Positions 8,800-17,237 of a DNA stretch of 50,541 bases are shown here, piece after piece. The stretch's first letter is position 1. Every line of letters starts with the position of its first letter. Under the pieces are notes generated by a model. The model saw nothing but the letters and a program-made list of their open reading frames with translations, was not told the DNA's origin and ran no database searches. Position numbers and translations under genes: made by a program. Where the stretch lies: the NCBI GenBank assembly GCA_017411405.1, contig JAFQQE010000010.1:93615-144155 (forward strand), in the 5' to 3' direction. The DNA comes from Bacilli bacterium. Lineage in GTDB: Bacteria; Bacillota_I; Bacilli_A; RF39; UBA660.

Positions 8800-9793
8800 T
8801 TAATATATTACTATCTTTTAAATGATTTATAGCTTTTTCTGTTATTACTCTACCTCTTGGCGTTCTTTTTATAAATCCTTCTTGTAACAAATATGGTTCT
8901 ACAACATCTTCTACAGTTGATACTTCTTCTCCAATACTCGCCGCTATTGTATCCACTCCAACAGGTCCTCCATTAAATTTATTGGCCAAACTAGTTAAGT
9001 ATTCTAAATCAACTTGATCAAATCCATATTTATCAACTTTTAATCTTTTTAAAGCCTGATTAGTTATTTCAGAATCTATTATTCCATTTCCTATTACACT
9101 TGCAAAATCTCTAACCCTTTTAAATAGTCTATTTGCAATTCTGGGTGTTTTTCTACTACGTTTTGCTAGTTCAATAGCAGCATCTTCCATTATTTCCATA
9201 TTTAATACTTTACTTGTTCTTTTTATTATTTGTTTTAGTTCTTCTTCACTATAATAATTTAGTTTAGATACTATACCAAATCTATCTCTTAATGGGCTTG
9301 TTAAATCTCCCGCTCTTGTTGTTGCTCCTACTAAAGTAAAAGGAGGTAAATCAATTTTTATATTTCGGGTGTTACCTTCTGTTCCTACCACTATATCAAG
9401 TTCAAAATCTTCCATGGCAGGATACAATATTTCTTCAATAAATTTTGGAATTCTATGTATTTCATCTATAAATAATACATCACCTGGTTCTAAACTAGAT
9501 AATATTGCTGCTAAATCTCCACTTTTTTCTATACTAGGTCCTGTAGTTGTTTTTATATTAGTTCCTAATTCATTAGCTATAATATGAGCAAGAGTTGTTT
9601 TACCTAATCCGGGAGGCCCATATAAAAGTACATGATCTAAAGATTCATTTCTCATCTTTGCTGCATCAATAAAAATTTTTATATTATCTTTTACTTCTTC
9701 TTGTCCAATATAATCTTTTATATATTGTGGCCTTATTTGATTATCAAAACTATCACTTAATAATTCTTCTTTAGATACAATTCTTTCTTCCAT
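8783..9793 (-). CDS. ruvB: Holliday junction branch migration helicase RuvB
   Basis: 336 aa, standard length. Walker [10 protein letters not shown] (residues 59-67), Walker B LFIDEIHR (D110-E111), sensor/Arg-finger region [18 protein letters not shown], and a C-terminal winged helix (about 260-330) ending in [11 protein letters not shown]. It begins 5 nt after the ruvA stop with an AGGAAAGTGA site, so the two form an operon. Confidence 0.97.
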   Translation of the reverse strand: MEERIVSKEELLSDSFDNQIRPQYIKDYIGQEEVKDNIKIFIDAAKMRNESLDHVLLYGPPGLGKTTLAHIIANELGTNIKTTTGPSIEKSGDLAAILSSLEPGDVLFIDEIHRIPKFIEEILYPAMEDFELDIVVGTEGNTRNIKIDLPPFTLVGATTRAGDLTSPLRDRFGIVSKLNYYSEEELKQIIKRTSKVLNMEIMEDAAIELAKRSRKTPRIANRLFKRVRDFASVIGNGIIDSEITNQALKRLKVDKYGFDQVDLEYLTSLANKFNGGPVGVDTIAASIGEEVSTVEDVVEPYLLQEGFIKRTPRGRVITEKAINHLKDSNILIDNEC

Positions 9794-9797
9794 TTTA

Positions 9798-10349
9798 TCA
9801 CTTTCCTAACAACTTTAATGCTTCTTTTATTTGACTTTCCAAATTTAAATTATTATCTATTTTTGTTATTACTTTTTTAATATCATTAGTTTTATAACCT
9901 AAACTTTCTAATACTTCTATCAATTCACTTGAATCATATTGAAATAAATCTACTTGGCTTGTTAATTTACCTTTTAAATCTAATATAATTTGCTTAGCTA
10001 CTTTATCTCCTATTTTAGGAAATCTAGTTAAATATGTAACATTATCACTATTTATAGCATCATATATACCTCTAATGTTATCACCAGCAAATAACGGTAA
10101 AGCCATTTTTGGTCCTATTCCTTTAACATTAATAAGTTTTAAAAACAAATCTTTTTCTTCTTTAGTTTTAAAACCATACAAACTATTTTCATCTTCTTTA
10201 ATATGATTATATAAATATACTTTGATTTCTTCTTTTTGTTTAAAACTATATGGATTAGCTACATTAATTAAATATCCTATATTATTATTTTCTAATATTA
10301 TACAATTTTTATCATATTCTGTAACAACACCTATTATATAACTATACAT
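9798..10349 (-). CDS. ruvA: Holliday junction DNA-binding subunit RuvA
   Basis: 183 aa, slightly shorter than the usual 190-205. It has an N-terminal OB fold (about 1-62), tandem helix-hairpin-helix motifs ([13 protein letters not shown] and [13 protein letters not shown]), a short acidic linker and a C-terminal domain III that contacts RuvB. The start has an AAGGTGA site. It is first in ruvAB. A candidate LexA-like site overlaps its -10. Confidence 0.95.
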   Translation of the reverse strand: MYSYIIGVVTEYDKNCIILENNNIGYLINVANPYSFKQKEEIKVYLYNHIKEDENSLYGFKTKEEKDLFLKLINVKGIGPKMALPLFAGDNIRGIYDAINSDNVTYLTRFPKIGDKVAKQIILDLKGKLTSQVDLFQYDSSELIEVLESLGYKTNDIKKVITKIDNNLNLESQIKEALKLLGK

Positions 10350-10372
10350 TTTATCACCTTCATAAATATTTT

Positions 10373-10388
10373 ATCATACGTTCGTTTG
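10373..10388 (-). promoter_or_regulatory. Possible SOS (LexA/DinR-like) operator over the ruvA -10
   Basis: Minus-strand CAAACGAACGTATG (10375-10388) is an imperfect 5+4+5 palindrome. It matches 7 of the 10 arm positions of the Gram-positive LexA box CGAAC-n4-GTTCG. It overlaps the putative -10 TATGAT (10373-10378). ruvAB is a classical SOS target, but the match is weak. Confidence 0.3.
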
Positions 10389-10402
10389 CACTTCAACAAA
10401 AA

Positions 10403-11314
10403 CTAATATAATTTATATGTTGCCTTATAAATTCTTTCATCACTACAATATTCCATGATAAATTCTTTATCTCGTTTTACGATTATTATTCCAATTGTCT
10501 TATCTTGATTTAAAGTTTTTATATTTTTATCTACATAGTTCATATAGGTCATAATCTGTCCAATATGCTCTTTTTTTAACTCTGTAACTTTTAATTCTAT
10601 TACAACATAACAATTATATAAAATATTAAAAAGTAATAAATCTATATAATTATATCTTTCTCCCAACTTTATCTTATATTCATTTTCTATATAACAAAAA
10701 CCATTACCTAGTTCTTTCATAAAATTATCTAAATCTTCTAAAATTAATTGCTTTAATATTTTCTCAGAAATATATTCATGATTATTATTATTTTTTATTA
10801 GTATCGGATTTTTTATAAAATCATTTATTTTATTATCCTCATTATTAATTAACTTTAATTTAGTATTATCATCTAATCTTTCATACTCATTATTTTTGAT
10901 TTTTTCATGAAGTTCTCTATATGATAAATTTTGTTCTTCTGTAACCTTTATATAATAATTAATTTTTATTAAATCATCAAATTTTAACAATTCTCTATAA
11001 TGTGTCCAACTTAATTTGGAACGCATTGCGTTCCAAATTTGATCTCTAAATAAAAAATAAAATTGTCTCATATTTCTCAAGTTTCTTTCACTATATTTTT
11101 TATCAACTTCTATCGTTAACTTTTTCGAATATTCTTTAATTAATTTATCTCCATATTTTGCTCTTTTTTCTCCACCTTGTGCTTCTACTAACAACTTACC
11201 AACATTATAATAAGTCATTAAGTCATTTCTATTTTTATTATAATCTTTAACTTTTTTATATATTTCATTGTTTATGAGTTCATTTTTTATTTCATCATAA
11301 TATATCATGTTCAT
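10403..11314 (-). CDS. YhcG/DUF1016-family PD-(D/E)XK nuclease
   Basis: 303 aa. The N-terminal DUF1016 domain (about 15-150) has the typical YNVGKLLVEAQ, YSERNLRNMRQFY and KLSWTHYRELL blocks. The C-terminal nuclease domain (about 175-300) has a PD-(D/E)XK core, D225 then E240-L-K242. Family members are often accessory genes near mobile or defence loci. The start at 11314 has GGAGGG. An odd perfect palindrome (11013-11039) lies in the gene just before the KLSW block, and its upstream DNA matches that of the bacteriocin exporter. Function in this host is unknown; DNA end processing or defence is plausible. Confidence 0.88.
   Translation of the reverse strand: MNMIYYDEIKNELINNEIYKKVKDYNKNRNDLMTYYNVGKLLVEAQGGEKRAKYGDKLIKEYSKKLTIEVDKKYSERNLRNMRQFYFLFRDQIWNAMRSKLSWTHYRELLKFDDLIKINYYIKVTEEQNLSYRELHEKIKNNEYERLDDNTKLKLINNEDNKINDFIKNPILIKNNNNHEYISEKILKQLILEDLDNFMKELGNGFCYIENEYKIKLGERYNYIDLLLFNILYNCYVVIELKVTELKKEHIGQIMTYMNYVDKNIKTLNQDKTIGIIIVKRDKEFIMEYCSDERIYKATYKLY
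11013..11039. repeat. 27-bp perfect palindrome inside the yhcG-like gene
   Basis: Arms of 13 bp (AATTTGGAACGCA and its complement) flank one base. The palindrome is GC-richer than its surroundings and encodes the IWNAMRSK segment in frame. It could form a cruciform or RNA hairpin. Confidence 0.85.
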
Positions 11315-11339
11315 AACCCTCCATATATAATTATTATGG

Positions 11340-11370
11340 ATTTTTTTGTATTTCCTTTTATTTATTAATT
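11340..11370 (-). promoter_or_regulatory. Shared upstream motif, copy 1 (before yhcG-like gene)
   Basis: 20 nt (11340-11359) are identical to 30042-30061. The match continues for 11 more bases with one mismatch after a 3-nt length difference. On the minus strand the core is AAAAGGAAATACAAAAAAAT, 26 nt before the yhcG-like ATG (33 nt in the other copy). This may be a promoter or operator. Confidence 0.5.
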
Positions 11371-11463
11371 TAAAATTATAAAAAATAAATAAATTATTAA
11401 TTTATAATAACAATTTTAATACTTTTTTAATAAACTATATTAGATAGATTAGGAGGTATTAAT

Positions 11464-11646
11464 ATGTATTATTACGGATATAACGGTGGTTATAATTCTG
11501 GTTATAACTACAATCCTTGCTACACTTCAACTTACGCAGGACAAACTAGTGGTTATGGTTGGGGTGCTGCTTTATGGATCGTTTTATTTATTCTGTTAGT
11601 TATTATAATCGGAGCTGGCTGGACTTGGAACAATAATTCAAATTAA
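11464..11646 (+). CDS. Tiny YjcZ-like Gly/Tyr-rich membrane peptide
   Basis: 60 aa. The Tyr/Gly/Asn-rich N-terminal half (YGYNGGYNSGYNYNP) is followed by GYGWGAALWIVLFILLVIIIGAGW, a single TM helix close to the YjcZ/tiny-TM sporulation peptide family of Bacilli. AGGAGGT site 7 nt before the ATG. It is one of only three plus-strand transcription units in the window. Function is unknown; in Bacilli relatives are often sporulation-associated, which is unexpected in a reduced genome. Confidence 0.7.
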   Translation: MYYYGYNGGYNSGYNYNPCYTSTYAGQTSGYGWGAALWIVLFILLVIIIGAGWTWNNNSN

Positions 11647-11660
11647 TAGATAATTCTTTT

Positions 11661-11700
11661 CTAAAAAAAATAAGATTTCGCAATCTTATTTTTTATTTTT
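11661..11700. terminator. Bidirectional terminator between convergent genes
   Basis: Stem AATAAGATT/AATCTTATT (11669-11677 and 11682-11690, loop TCGC) with A-rich 5' and T-rich 3' flanks on both strands. It serves the YjcZ-like gene (plus) and the 588-aa gene (minus). Confidence 0.9.
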
Positions 11701-13459
11701 CAATTATTTCTTCAGTCGTTGATTCTATAATTTCTGTTTCTTTCTTATCAATAACTAATTCATTATTTTCATTAGTATTAACTTCAACATTACCAAATAA
11801 TTCATCAAAAGTATCCGTTACGTCAGTTTGTATTTCTTCTTTTTCTTCGTTTTCTACAACTTCTTCATACTTTTTAATAATTATTTTATTATCAACAAAT
11901 TCATAAGTATATTTAGTTCCATTAATACTAAATTCTTTACTTTTTATTATTATTGAGTAAATATTTGATAAATCTAGTTTATCTTCATTATTTTTAAATA
12001 TAATATCTTCACTAGTATCAATAATCAAATAACCATTAATTTCTAAATTACTAATATCAGTTTTTTCTACTAAATATATATTACCATTTAAAGTTATTGT
12101 AGCAGAATTTTCTAAATTTTCATCATTATTTGTTTCTTCTTTATTTTCTTCTTCATTAGTATTATTTTCTAAATCATTATTTATATCATTATTACTTCCT
12201 ACTATATTTTCGTTAATAATATTATTTTCTGAATTAGATTCTGTTTTAGAAGCTATATTATCATTTTCGTTATCAGGCAAATTAGTATTACTGTTTTCTT
12301 CTATATTTGTATCTATAACTATCTCTTGTTCTTCAGATAACGTATCATTTTCTATAGTTTCTTCTTTTATATCATTATTTTCATCAGTAATTTCTACTTT
12401 ATTTTCAGTTATTACTTCTTCTACATTATCAATAACAATATTATTATTTATCTCGAAGTTATCGTATTTATATTCACTTCCATCTTCATTTTTATATATT
12501 GTTTCATCTTCAGTATATATAGTACCAATTTCTATATCTTCTTTTATCTCTTCTTCTTTATCATATACAAATACTATATCATATACGTCAAATACGCCTA
12601 CTTCAAATATTTTTTCTATATCTTTTACAACTACCTTAATTAATAACGTATACTTGTTAGGCGCTTCAGTTTTACTAAACATGTTTTTATCAAATAGTTC
12701 ATAATTTACTATATCACTATTTTTTAATGCATAAAATATTTCATATTCATAATCGATATTATTAACTTTAATATCTATTAAATCTGTTTTACTTACTAAA
12801 ACATTAGTAAAATCTTCTAATTTTATATCATTTACTAAAACGTCTAAAGTAACATTATCTAAAATTATTTTCTTTTCTCCAACTATACCAAATTTAGATA
12901 GATGAGTTGTTGTAAATACTAAATAATTATTATCTATATTACTTTCTATTACTTCATCTGTTATTTCATTATTGTCATTAATAAAAACAACTTTTAAAGT
13001 ATTATAATCATCTATATTTTCTATAGGTATTTTAACTGTAATTGATGTGTTAACAACATCTTTTTTTACATTATTACTATCATATAAAGAAATATCATAT
13101 AAACTAATTATATTATTATTTATTAAATATTCATTTAATTCTAATTTAGTAGAAATTAATATATCACTATTTAATATTTCTTTACTAGTTTTATAATCAT
13201 ATACTAAATTATTACTATCTACAGTAGATTTATATACATATTCTTCTACATTTACCCTTTTAACTGTAGTTCGTTTTCTAGTTGTTGTTGTTGTAGTGGT
13301 AGTAACTGTTGTTGTAGTTGTTGTAGTTTTATTTTCTTCGTCTCCATTAACTAAAGATTTATTATTGAAATGAATAATTAATATAATACCTAAAAAAATT
13401 AATAATATTATTGCAATAAGAAAATATTTAGTCTTTTTGTTATCAAATTCTTTCTCCAT
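11693..13459 (-). CDS. Membrane-anchored Thr-linker, Asp/Glu/Asn-rich surface protein
   Basis: 588 aa. One N-terminal TM (about residues 13-31) follows a short charged cytoplasmic start. A pure Thr linker (about 44-60, interrupted by one Val) is followed by basic RKRTTVKR, then a folded region (about 70-300) with repeated beta-rich stretches. A long very acidic, Asn-rich low-complexity segment (about 300-455) comes next, and the C-terminal part (about 455-588) is again ordered, then acidic. No sorting motif is present. It is probably an extracytoplasmic protein tethered by its N-terminus. I recognise no family. The start has a weak AAAGTGAG site. It lies downstream of lon. Confidence 0.75.
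   Translation of the reverse strand: MEKEFDNKKTKYFLIAIILLIFLGIILIIHFNNKSLVNGDEENKTTTTTTTVTTTTTTTTRKRTTVKRVNVEEYVYKSTVDSNNLVYDYKTSKEILNSDILISTKLELNEYLINNNIISLYDISLYDSNNVKKDVVNTSITVKIPIENIDDYNTLKVVFINDNNEITDEVIESNIDNNYLVFTTTHLSKFGIVGEKKIILDNVTLDVLVNDIKLEDFTNVLVSKTDLIDIKVNNIDYEYEIFYALKNSDIVNYELFDKNMFSKTEAPNKYTLLIKVVVKDIEKIFEVGVFDVYDIVFVYDKEEEIKEDIEIGTIYTEDETIYKNEDGSEYKYDNFEINNNIVIDNVEEVITENKVEITDENNDIKEETIENDTLSEEQEIVIDTNIEENSNTNLPDNENDNIASKTESNSENNIINENIVGSNNDINNDLENNTNEEENKEETNNDENLENSATITLNGNIYLVEKTDISNLEINGYLIIDTSEDIIFKNNEDKLDLSNIYSIIIKSKEFSINGTKYTYEFVDNKIIIKKYEEVVENEEKEEIQTDVTDTFDELFGNVEVNTNENNELVIDKKETEIIESTTEEIIEK
13280..13331. repeat. Trinucleotide-like ACN repeat encoding the Thr linker
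   Basis: A run of ACA/ACT/ACC codons (17 codons, one GTA) in the 588-aa surface protein gene. Unequal slippage in steps of three would change linker length without breaking the frame. Confidence 0.8.
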
Positions 13460-13534
13460 TCTTTATCTCACTTTCTTAGTTCATTATATATTGTTTATTT
13501 TATTAAGTAAAGCCATAATGTAAACAAAAAGTAA

Positions 13535-13564
13535 AGAAAAAATAGTAAAAATTATTTACTATTT
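13535..13564 (-). terminator. Intrinsic terminator overlapping the lon stop codon
   Basis: Stem AAATAGTAAA/TTTACTATTT (13540-13549 and 13555-13564, loop of 5) followed by T-rich minus-strand sequence. Confidence 0.8.
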
Positions 13565-15832
13565 ACTAAATAAATCTATATAAATTTCTCCATAATTTTT
13601 TACTAATTTAATTTCTAATTTCTCTTTTATATTATCTGGTATACTTTCTAAATCACTATTGTTATTGTATGGTATATAAATAGTTTTAATATTATTATTA
13701 TATGCACCAATTATCTTTTCTTTTATGCCCCCTACTGCAAGTATATCTCCATTTAATGTAATTTCTCCAGTCATTGCAATATTCTCATTTATTATTTTAT
13801 TTTTTATTATACTTAATATTGCAGTAGTAATTGCTACACCACCACTAGAGCCATCTTTTTTTATTCCAGCATGTAAAGCATTAATATGCAAATCTAATTC
13901 ATCAAAATTCTTTGTAGTATACTTTTTTAATTTTATATAACTTATTGCTACTTTAATACTTTCTTCTAATATATTTGCTATGTTACCTGTAGTAATTATT
14001 TTTCCAGTTCCATTAAAACTTATACATTCTATTTTTTGAATATTCCCTCCATAAGGTGTCCAAGCTAAAGAATTTACAACACCTTTATGATTTAGAATTT
14101 CTTCTTTTGTATATTTAGGTACACCTAGTATTCTTAATACATCATTATTAGTAATTTCTTTACTTTTGTTTTTTTCTAAGCAATAATTTCTAATTAATCT
14201 TTTTAATATTCTATTTAATTCTCTTACACCAGATTCTCTAGTATAATTATTTATTATATTTAATATAGTATCATCACTAAAATTTATATTTTTTAATCCA
14301 TAATTACTTAAAATATCTGGAATCAAATATTTTTTTACTATATCTAATTTTTCATATTCAGTATAAGAATTTATTTCTATTATTTCTAATCTATCTCTTA
14401 AAGGTCCTGGTATATCATTTATATTGTTTGCAGTTAGTATAAACATAACTTTAGATAAGTCAAATGGTTCTTCTATATAATTATCAACAAACATTTTATT
14501 TTGAGATTCATCTAATATTTCTAAAAATGTACTAGAAGGATCTCTTTTATAATCATAATTCATTTTATCTATTTCATCTATTAATATAACTGGATTCATT
14601 ACTCCACATTTATTTATACCTTGAATTATTTTTCCTGGATTAGCTCCTAAAAAGGTTTTTCTATGACCAACTAACTCACTAGAATCATTAAGTCCACCAA
14701 CACTAATTTTATAAAATTCTCTATTTAACGCATGGCTTATACTTATACCTAATGTAGTTTTACCTACACCAGGTGGTCCCACTAAACAAAGTATAGGATT
14801 TGAAACATCTTTATTGATTTTTTTTATACTAACAAATTCTAATATACGTTTTTTTATAGTTTCTAATCCATAATGTGTTTTATCTAAACTTTTCTTTATA
14901 TTATCTAAATTAGTTTCTTCTAAAGAATATTTATTCCAAGGTAAATTTAAAACCCATTCTAAATAGTTCCTTATAACACTTGCATCTGGATTATTATCAT
15001 TTGTATATTCATATCTTTTTATTTCATTATATAATTTATTTTTTACTTTATCTGAAATATCTAAATCATCTAATATTTTTTTATAGTGATTTAATTCTAA
15101 TTGTTTATCAGTAAGTATACCTAATTCATTATTTAATTTATTAATTTTTTCTTTTAAGATAAAATCTCTTTGTTCTTTTTCAAATTTTTCTCTTATCTCA
15201 TCATCTATCTTAGTATCTAAATTAATTACTTCTAATTCTATATTTATATCTTTAATTAATGTTTCAGCTCTTTTAATATAATTAAACTCATTCATATAAA
15301 GAAGTTTCTTATTTAAATCCATTGGTAAGAAACCTACTACAATATCTGTTAATAAATCTAAATCATTTATATTTTCAATTGTAGAAGTAATAACATTACT
15401 TGATTCACTATTTAATAAAATATATTCTTGAATTAGCTCTTTAATTTTTCTAATTAATGCTGTCTCTTTAACTTCATTAGTTTTTTTTATATATATTCTT
15501 TTTACTACACTTTTTAATATACCAACATTATTTTGAAAATATTCTATTACTTCAACTCTATTCAACCCTTTTATTATAATTCTATAATTATTATTTGGTA
15601 ATTTTATTTTAGTTTTTATTTTACCTATTACTCCTATTTTTGGTAAATCACTTGCACTAGGTTTTTCTTCTAATAAATTAATAGGACTTATTACTAAAAT
15701 ATTAGAGTTATTTAATTTAATAGCTTCATCTATAGCTATTTTAGATACTTCATTATTTATTTCCAAACGTATTTCTTGATCGGGCAACAATACTAGTTTC
15801 TTAAGAAGTAATATAGGTAAACTTTCTTTCAT
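13559..15832 (-). CDS. lon: ATP-dependent protease Lon
   Basis: 757 aa, close to the usual 770-800. It has a LAN substrate-binding domain (about 1-200), coiled linker (about 205-280), AAA+ module with Walker A GPPGVGKT (352-359) and Walker B VILIDEID (D419-E420), and a protease domain with the Ser-Lys dyad S663/K704. The Ser motif reads DGSSGG instead of DGPSAG, a mild departure; both catalytic residues are kept. A GAGGAGG site and a good promoter precede it. It acts in cytoplasmic quality control. No CIRCE or CtsR-type operator was seen. Confidence 0.96.
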   Translation of the reverse strand: MKESLPILLLKKLVLLPDQEIRLEINNEVSKIAIDEAIKLNNSNILVISPINLLEEKPSASDLPKIGVIGKIKTKIKLPNNNYRIIIKGLNRVEVIEYFQNNVGILKSVVKRIYIKKTNEVKETALIRKIKELIQEYILLNSESSNVITSTIENINDLDLLTDIVVGFLPMDLNKKLLYMNEFNYIKRAETLIKDINIELEVINLDTKIDDEIREKFEKEQRDFILKEKINKLNNELGILTDKQLELNHYKKILDDLDISDKVKNKLYNEIKRYEYTNDNNPDASVIRNYLEWVLNLPWNKYSLEETNLDNIKKSLDKTHYGLETIKKRILEFVSIKKINKDVSNPILCLVGPPGVGKTTLGISISHALNREFYKISVGGLNDSSELVGHRKTFLGANPGKIIQGINKCGVMNPVILIDEIDKMNYDYKRDPSSTFLEILDESQNKMFVDNYIEEPFDLSKVMFILTANNINDIPGPLRDRLEIIEINSYTEYEKLDIVKKYLIPDILSNYGLKNINFSDDTILNIINNYTRESGVRELNRILKRLIRNYCLEKNKSKEITNNDVLRILGVPKYTKEEILNHKGVVNSLAWTPYGGNIQKIECISFNGTGKIITTGNIANILEESIKVAISYIKLKKYTTKNFDELDLHINALHAGIKKDGSSGGVAITTAILSIIKNKIINENIAMTGEITLNGDILAVGGIKEKIIGAYNNNIKTIYIPYNNNSDLESIPDNIKEKLEIKLVKNYGEIYIDLFSK

Positions 15833-15860
15833 ATTGTTGCCTCCTCACTAATTGATTTTT

Positions 15861-15889
15861 ATTATAATCTTTAGAAAGTTTTTTGTAAA
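15861..15889 (-). promoter_or_regulatory. Promoter of lon
   Basis: TTTACA (15884-15889), 17-nt spacer, TATAAT (15861-15866). The -35 overlaps the region just past the terminator of the preceding gene. Confidence 0.75.
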
Positions 15890-15894
15890 GGCAA

Positions 15895-15926
15895 AAACAA
15901 AAAAAATCAAATTTTCATTTGATTTT
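15895..15926 (-). terminator. Intrinsic terminator after second SipW-type gene
   Basis: Stem AAAATCAAAT/ATTTGATTTT (15903-15912 and 15917-15926, loop of 4) and a T-run on the minus strand. Confidence 0.85.
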
Positions 15927-15928
15927 AA

Positions 15929-16633
15929 TTATTGAATATCAACTTTAACACTTAATGAAGCTAAATTTTCGATATTTTGATTTGCTTTAGCGTCAGCATA
16001 ATATAACTCTAAAACATAATATTTAGTATCTCCAGCAGCTATAACTGTACATCCTTCAGTATCAGGAGCAGTTACACAACCAGAACTAACATTGTTTAAT
16101 ATTGTTTGAACAGTATTTTCACCAGTTCTTTCAACATTAACACCAAAAACAGTATCACTTAAAGTAAGTGTTGCACCATCTGCTGATAATGGATTTCCAA
16201 CAGCATCTCCAGCAGCATCAACTTCATATAATCTGTAATAAACATTATTATATTTTGTTGAACCAGTATAACAATTTGTATCATCTTCAGTACTTGCATT
16301 ATAACAAGCAGCTGCATCAGTAGTAGAAATAAATTTTGTAGCTCCATCTTCTGATGTTAATACTATACTATAAGTAGCTGGAGCATCATTGTTATTTTTA
16401 ACACTGAATGTTTTTTTAGATGAAGTTTCTCCTGGGATTGCATTAGCTAATGTAATAGTATCATTTCCATCTAAGTATTCTACAGTTGCTAATGTAGCTG
16501 TTGTAGTTTCAATTTTAGATTGTGTCCCTTCTACTACTCTAGTTACGAAATATGCATAAGTAACTCCTACTATTGTTAGGGTAACCATAAATATTGCTGC
16601 TATCCCTAAAGTTAATTTTTGTCTTGTGTTCAT
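15929..16633 (-). CDS. Secreted SipW/TasA-type protein, second copy
   Basis: 234 aa. The N-terminus MNTRQKLTLGIAAIFMVTLT then VGVTYAYFVTRV is again a SipW-dependent-type signal. The mature beta domain (about 40-234) contains NAIPGETSSKKTFSVKNNND, typical of TasA/camelysin-like folds, and has four Cys (ACYN, NCYT, GCVT, GCTV) that may form two disulfides. It is paralogous to 7060-7851 mainly in the signal region. The leader is identical. Fibre or coat role is inferred from the family. Confidence 0.8.
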   Translation of the reverse strand: MNTRQKLTLGIAAIFMVTLTIVGVTYAYFVTRVVEGTQSKIETTTATLATVEYLDGNDTITLANAIPGETSSKKTFSVKNNNDAPATYSIVLTSEDGATKFISTTDAAACYNASTEDDTNCYTGSTKYNNVYYRLYEVDAAGDAVGNPLSADGATLTLSDTVFGVNVERTGENTVQTILNNVSSGCVTAPDTEGCTVIAAGDTKYYVLELYYADAKANQNIENLASLSVKVDIQ

Positions 16634-16661
16634 ATCTTTCTTTATCCTCCTACAATAAAAT
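16631..16661 (-). promoter_or_regulatory. Conserved 5' leader, second copy
   Basis: Identical over 31 nt to 7849-7879, from the base of the -10 to the ATG, with AGGAGG 12 nt before the start. Confidence 0.75.
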
Positions 16662-16688
16662 TATATTATAGTAATAATACGAAGTCAA
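16660..16688 (-). promoter_or_regulatory. Promoter of second SipW-type gene
   Basis: TTGACT (16683-16688), 17-nt spacer, TATAAT (16660-16665). It has the same geometry as the promoter of the first copy, although the spacers differ in sequence. Confidence 0.8.
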
Positions 16689-16698
16689 GAAAAAAATT

Positions 16699-17229
16699 TC
16701 AATATTTTGAAATTTTTGAAATTGTTAAATTCACTTTACAGAAAACAGTATTTCCATCTGTTGTTTTAGCCTCTAATACTAAGTATATTCCATCATCTAT
16801 TAAGTTCTTTTTATACTTTGTAAAGTAAGTACTAGTACTATTTTTTTCGAAAATATTAAATGATGTGAAGTTATTAATTGTTTCACTTAATAACATTTCA
16901 TTTTCAAATTCAAAATTAGTGCTTATTAGCTCTACTAATTTATTATTGTCCATTACATAGTATCCTAATTTATAACTTTTTATATTATAATCCTCTTTAT
17001 TTACATATTTAATATTATTTCCATTTAATAAATTTATATCTGAATTTAATACTATTAATCCATCATTAACTTTAATGTATTCATTTTCTCCACTGAATGT
17101 ATATATTTTATTGTTTGTAATTGTATTGTTTAAAAGTATTAATAAGATAATATTTATAATTAATGATATAAATATTATTGTTTTATATGAGTTTATTATT
17201 TTAAATATTCTTTCTTTTATTTTCTTCAT
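16699..17229 (-). CDS. Hypothetical protein with N-terminal membrane anchor
   Basis: 176 aa, family not recognised. A basic start (MKKIKERIFKII) is followed by a TM helix (about 17-37), then a predicted extracytoplasmic beta-rich domain. The end (about 150-176) reads YLVLEAKTTDGNTVFCKVNL, immunoglobulin-like in feel. It begins 8 nt past the PBP stop with an AAGGTGA site, so it is the last gene of the mraZ-rsmH-ftsL-PBP operon. A wall or division accessory role is suggested only by position. Confidence 0.65.
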   Translation of the reverse strand: MKKIKERIFKIINSYKTIIFISLIINIILLILLNNTITNNKIYTFSGENEYIKVNDGLIVLNSDINLLNGNNIKYVNKEDYNIKSYKLGYYVMDNNKLVELISTNFEFENEMLLSETINNFTSFNIFEKNSTSTYFTKYKKNLIDDGIYLVLEAKTTDGNTVFCKVNLTISKISKY

Positions 17230-17237
17230 TTTTCACC

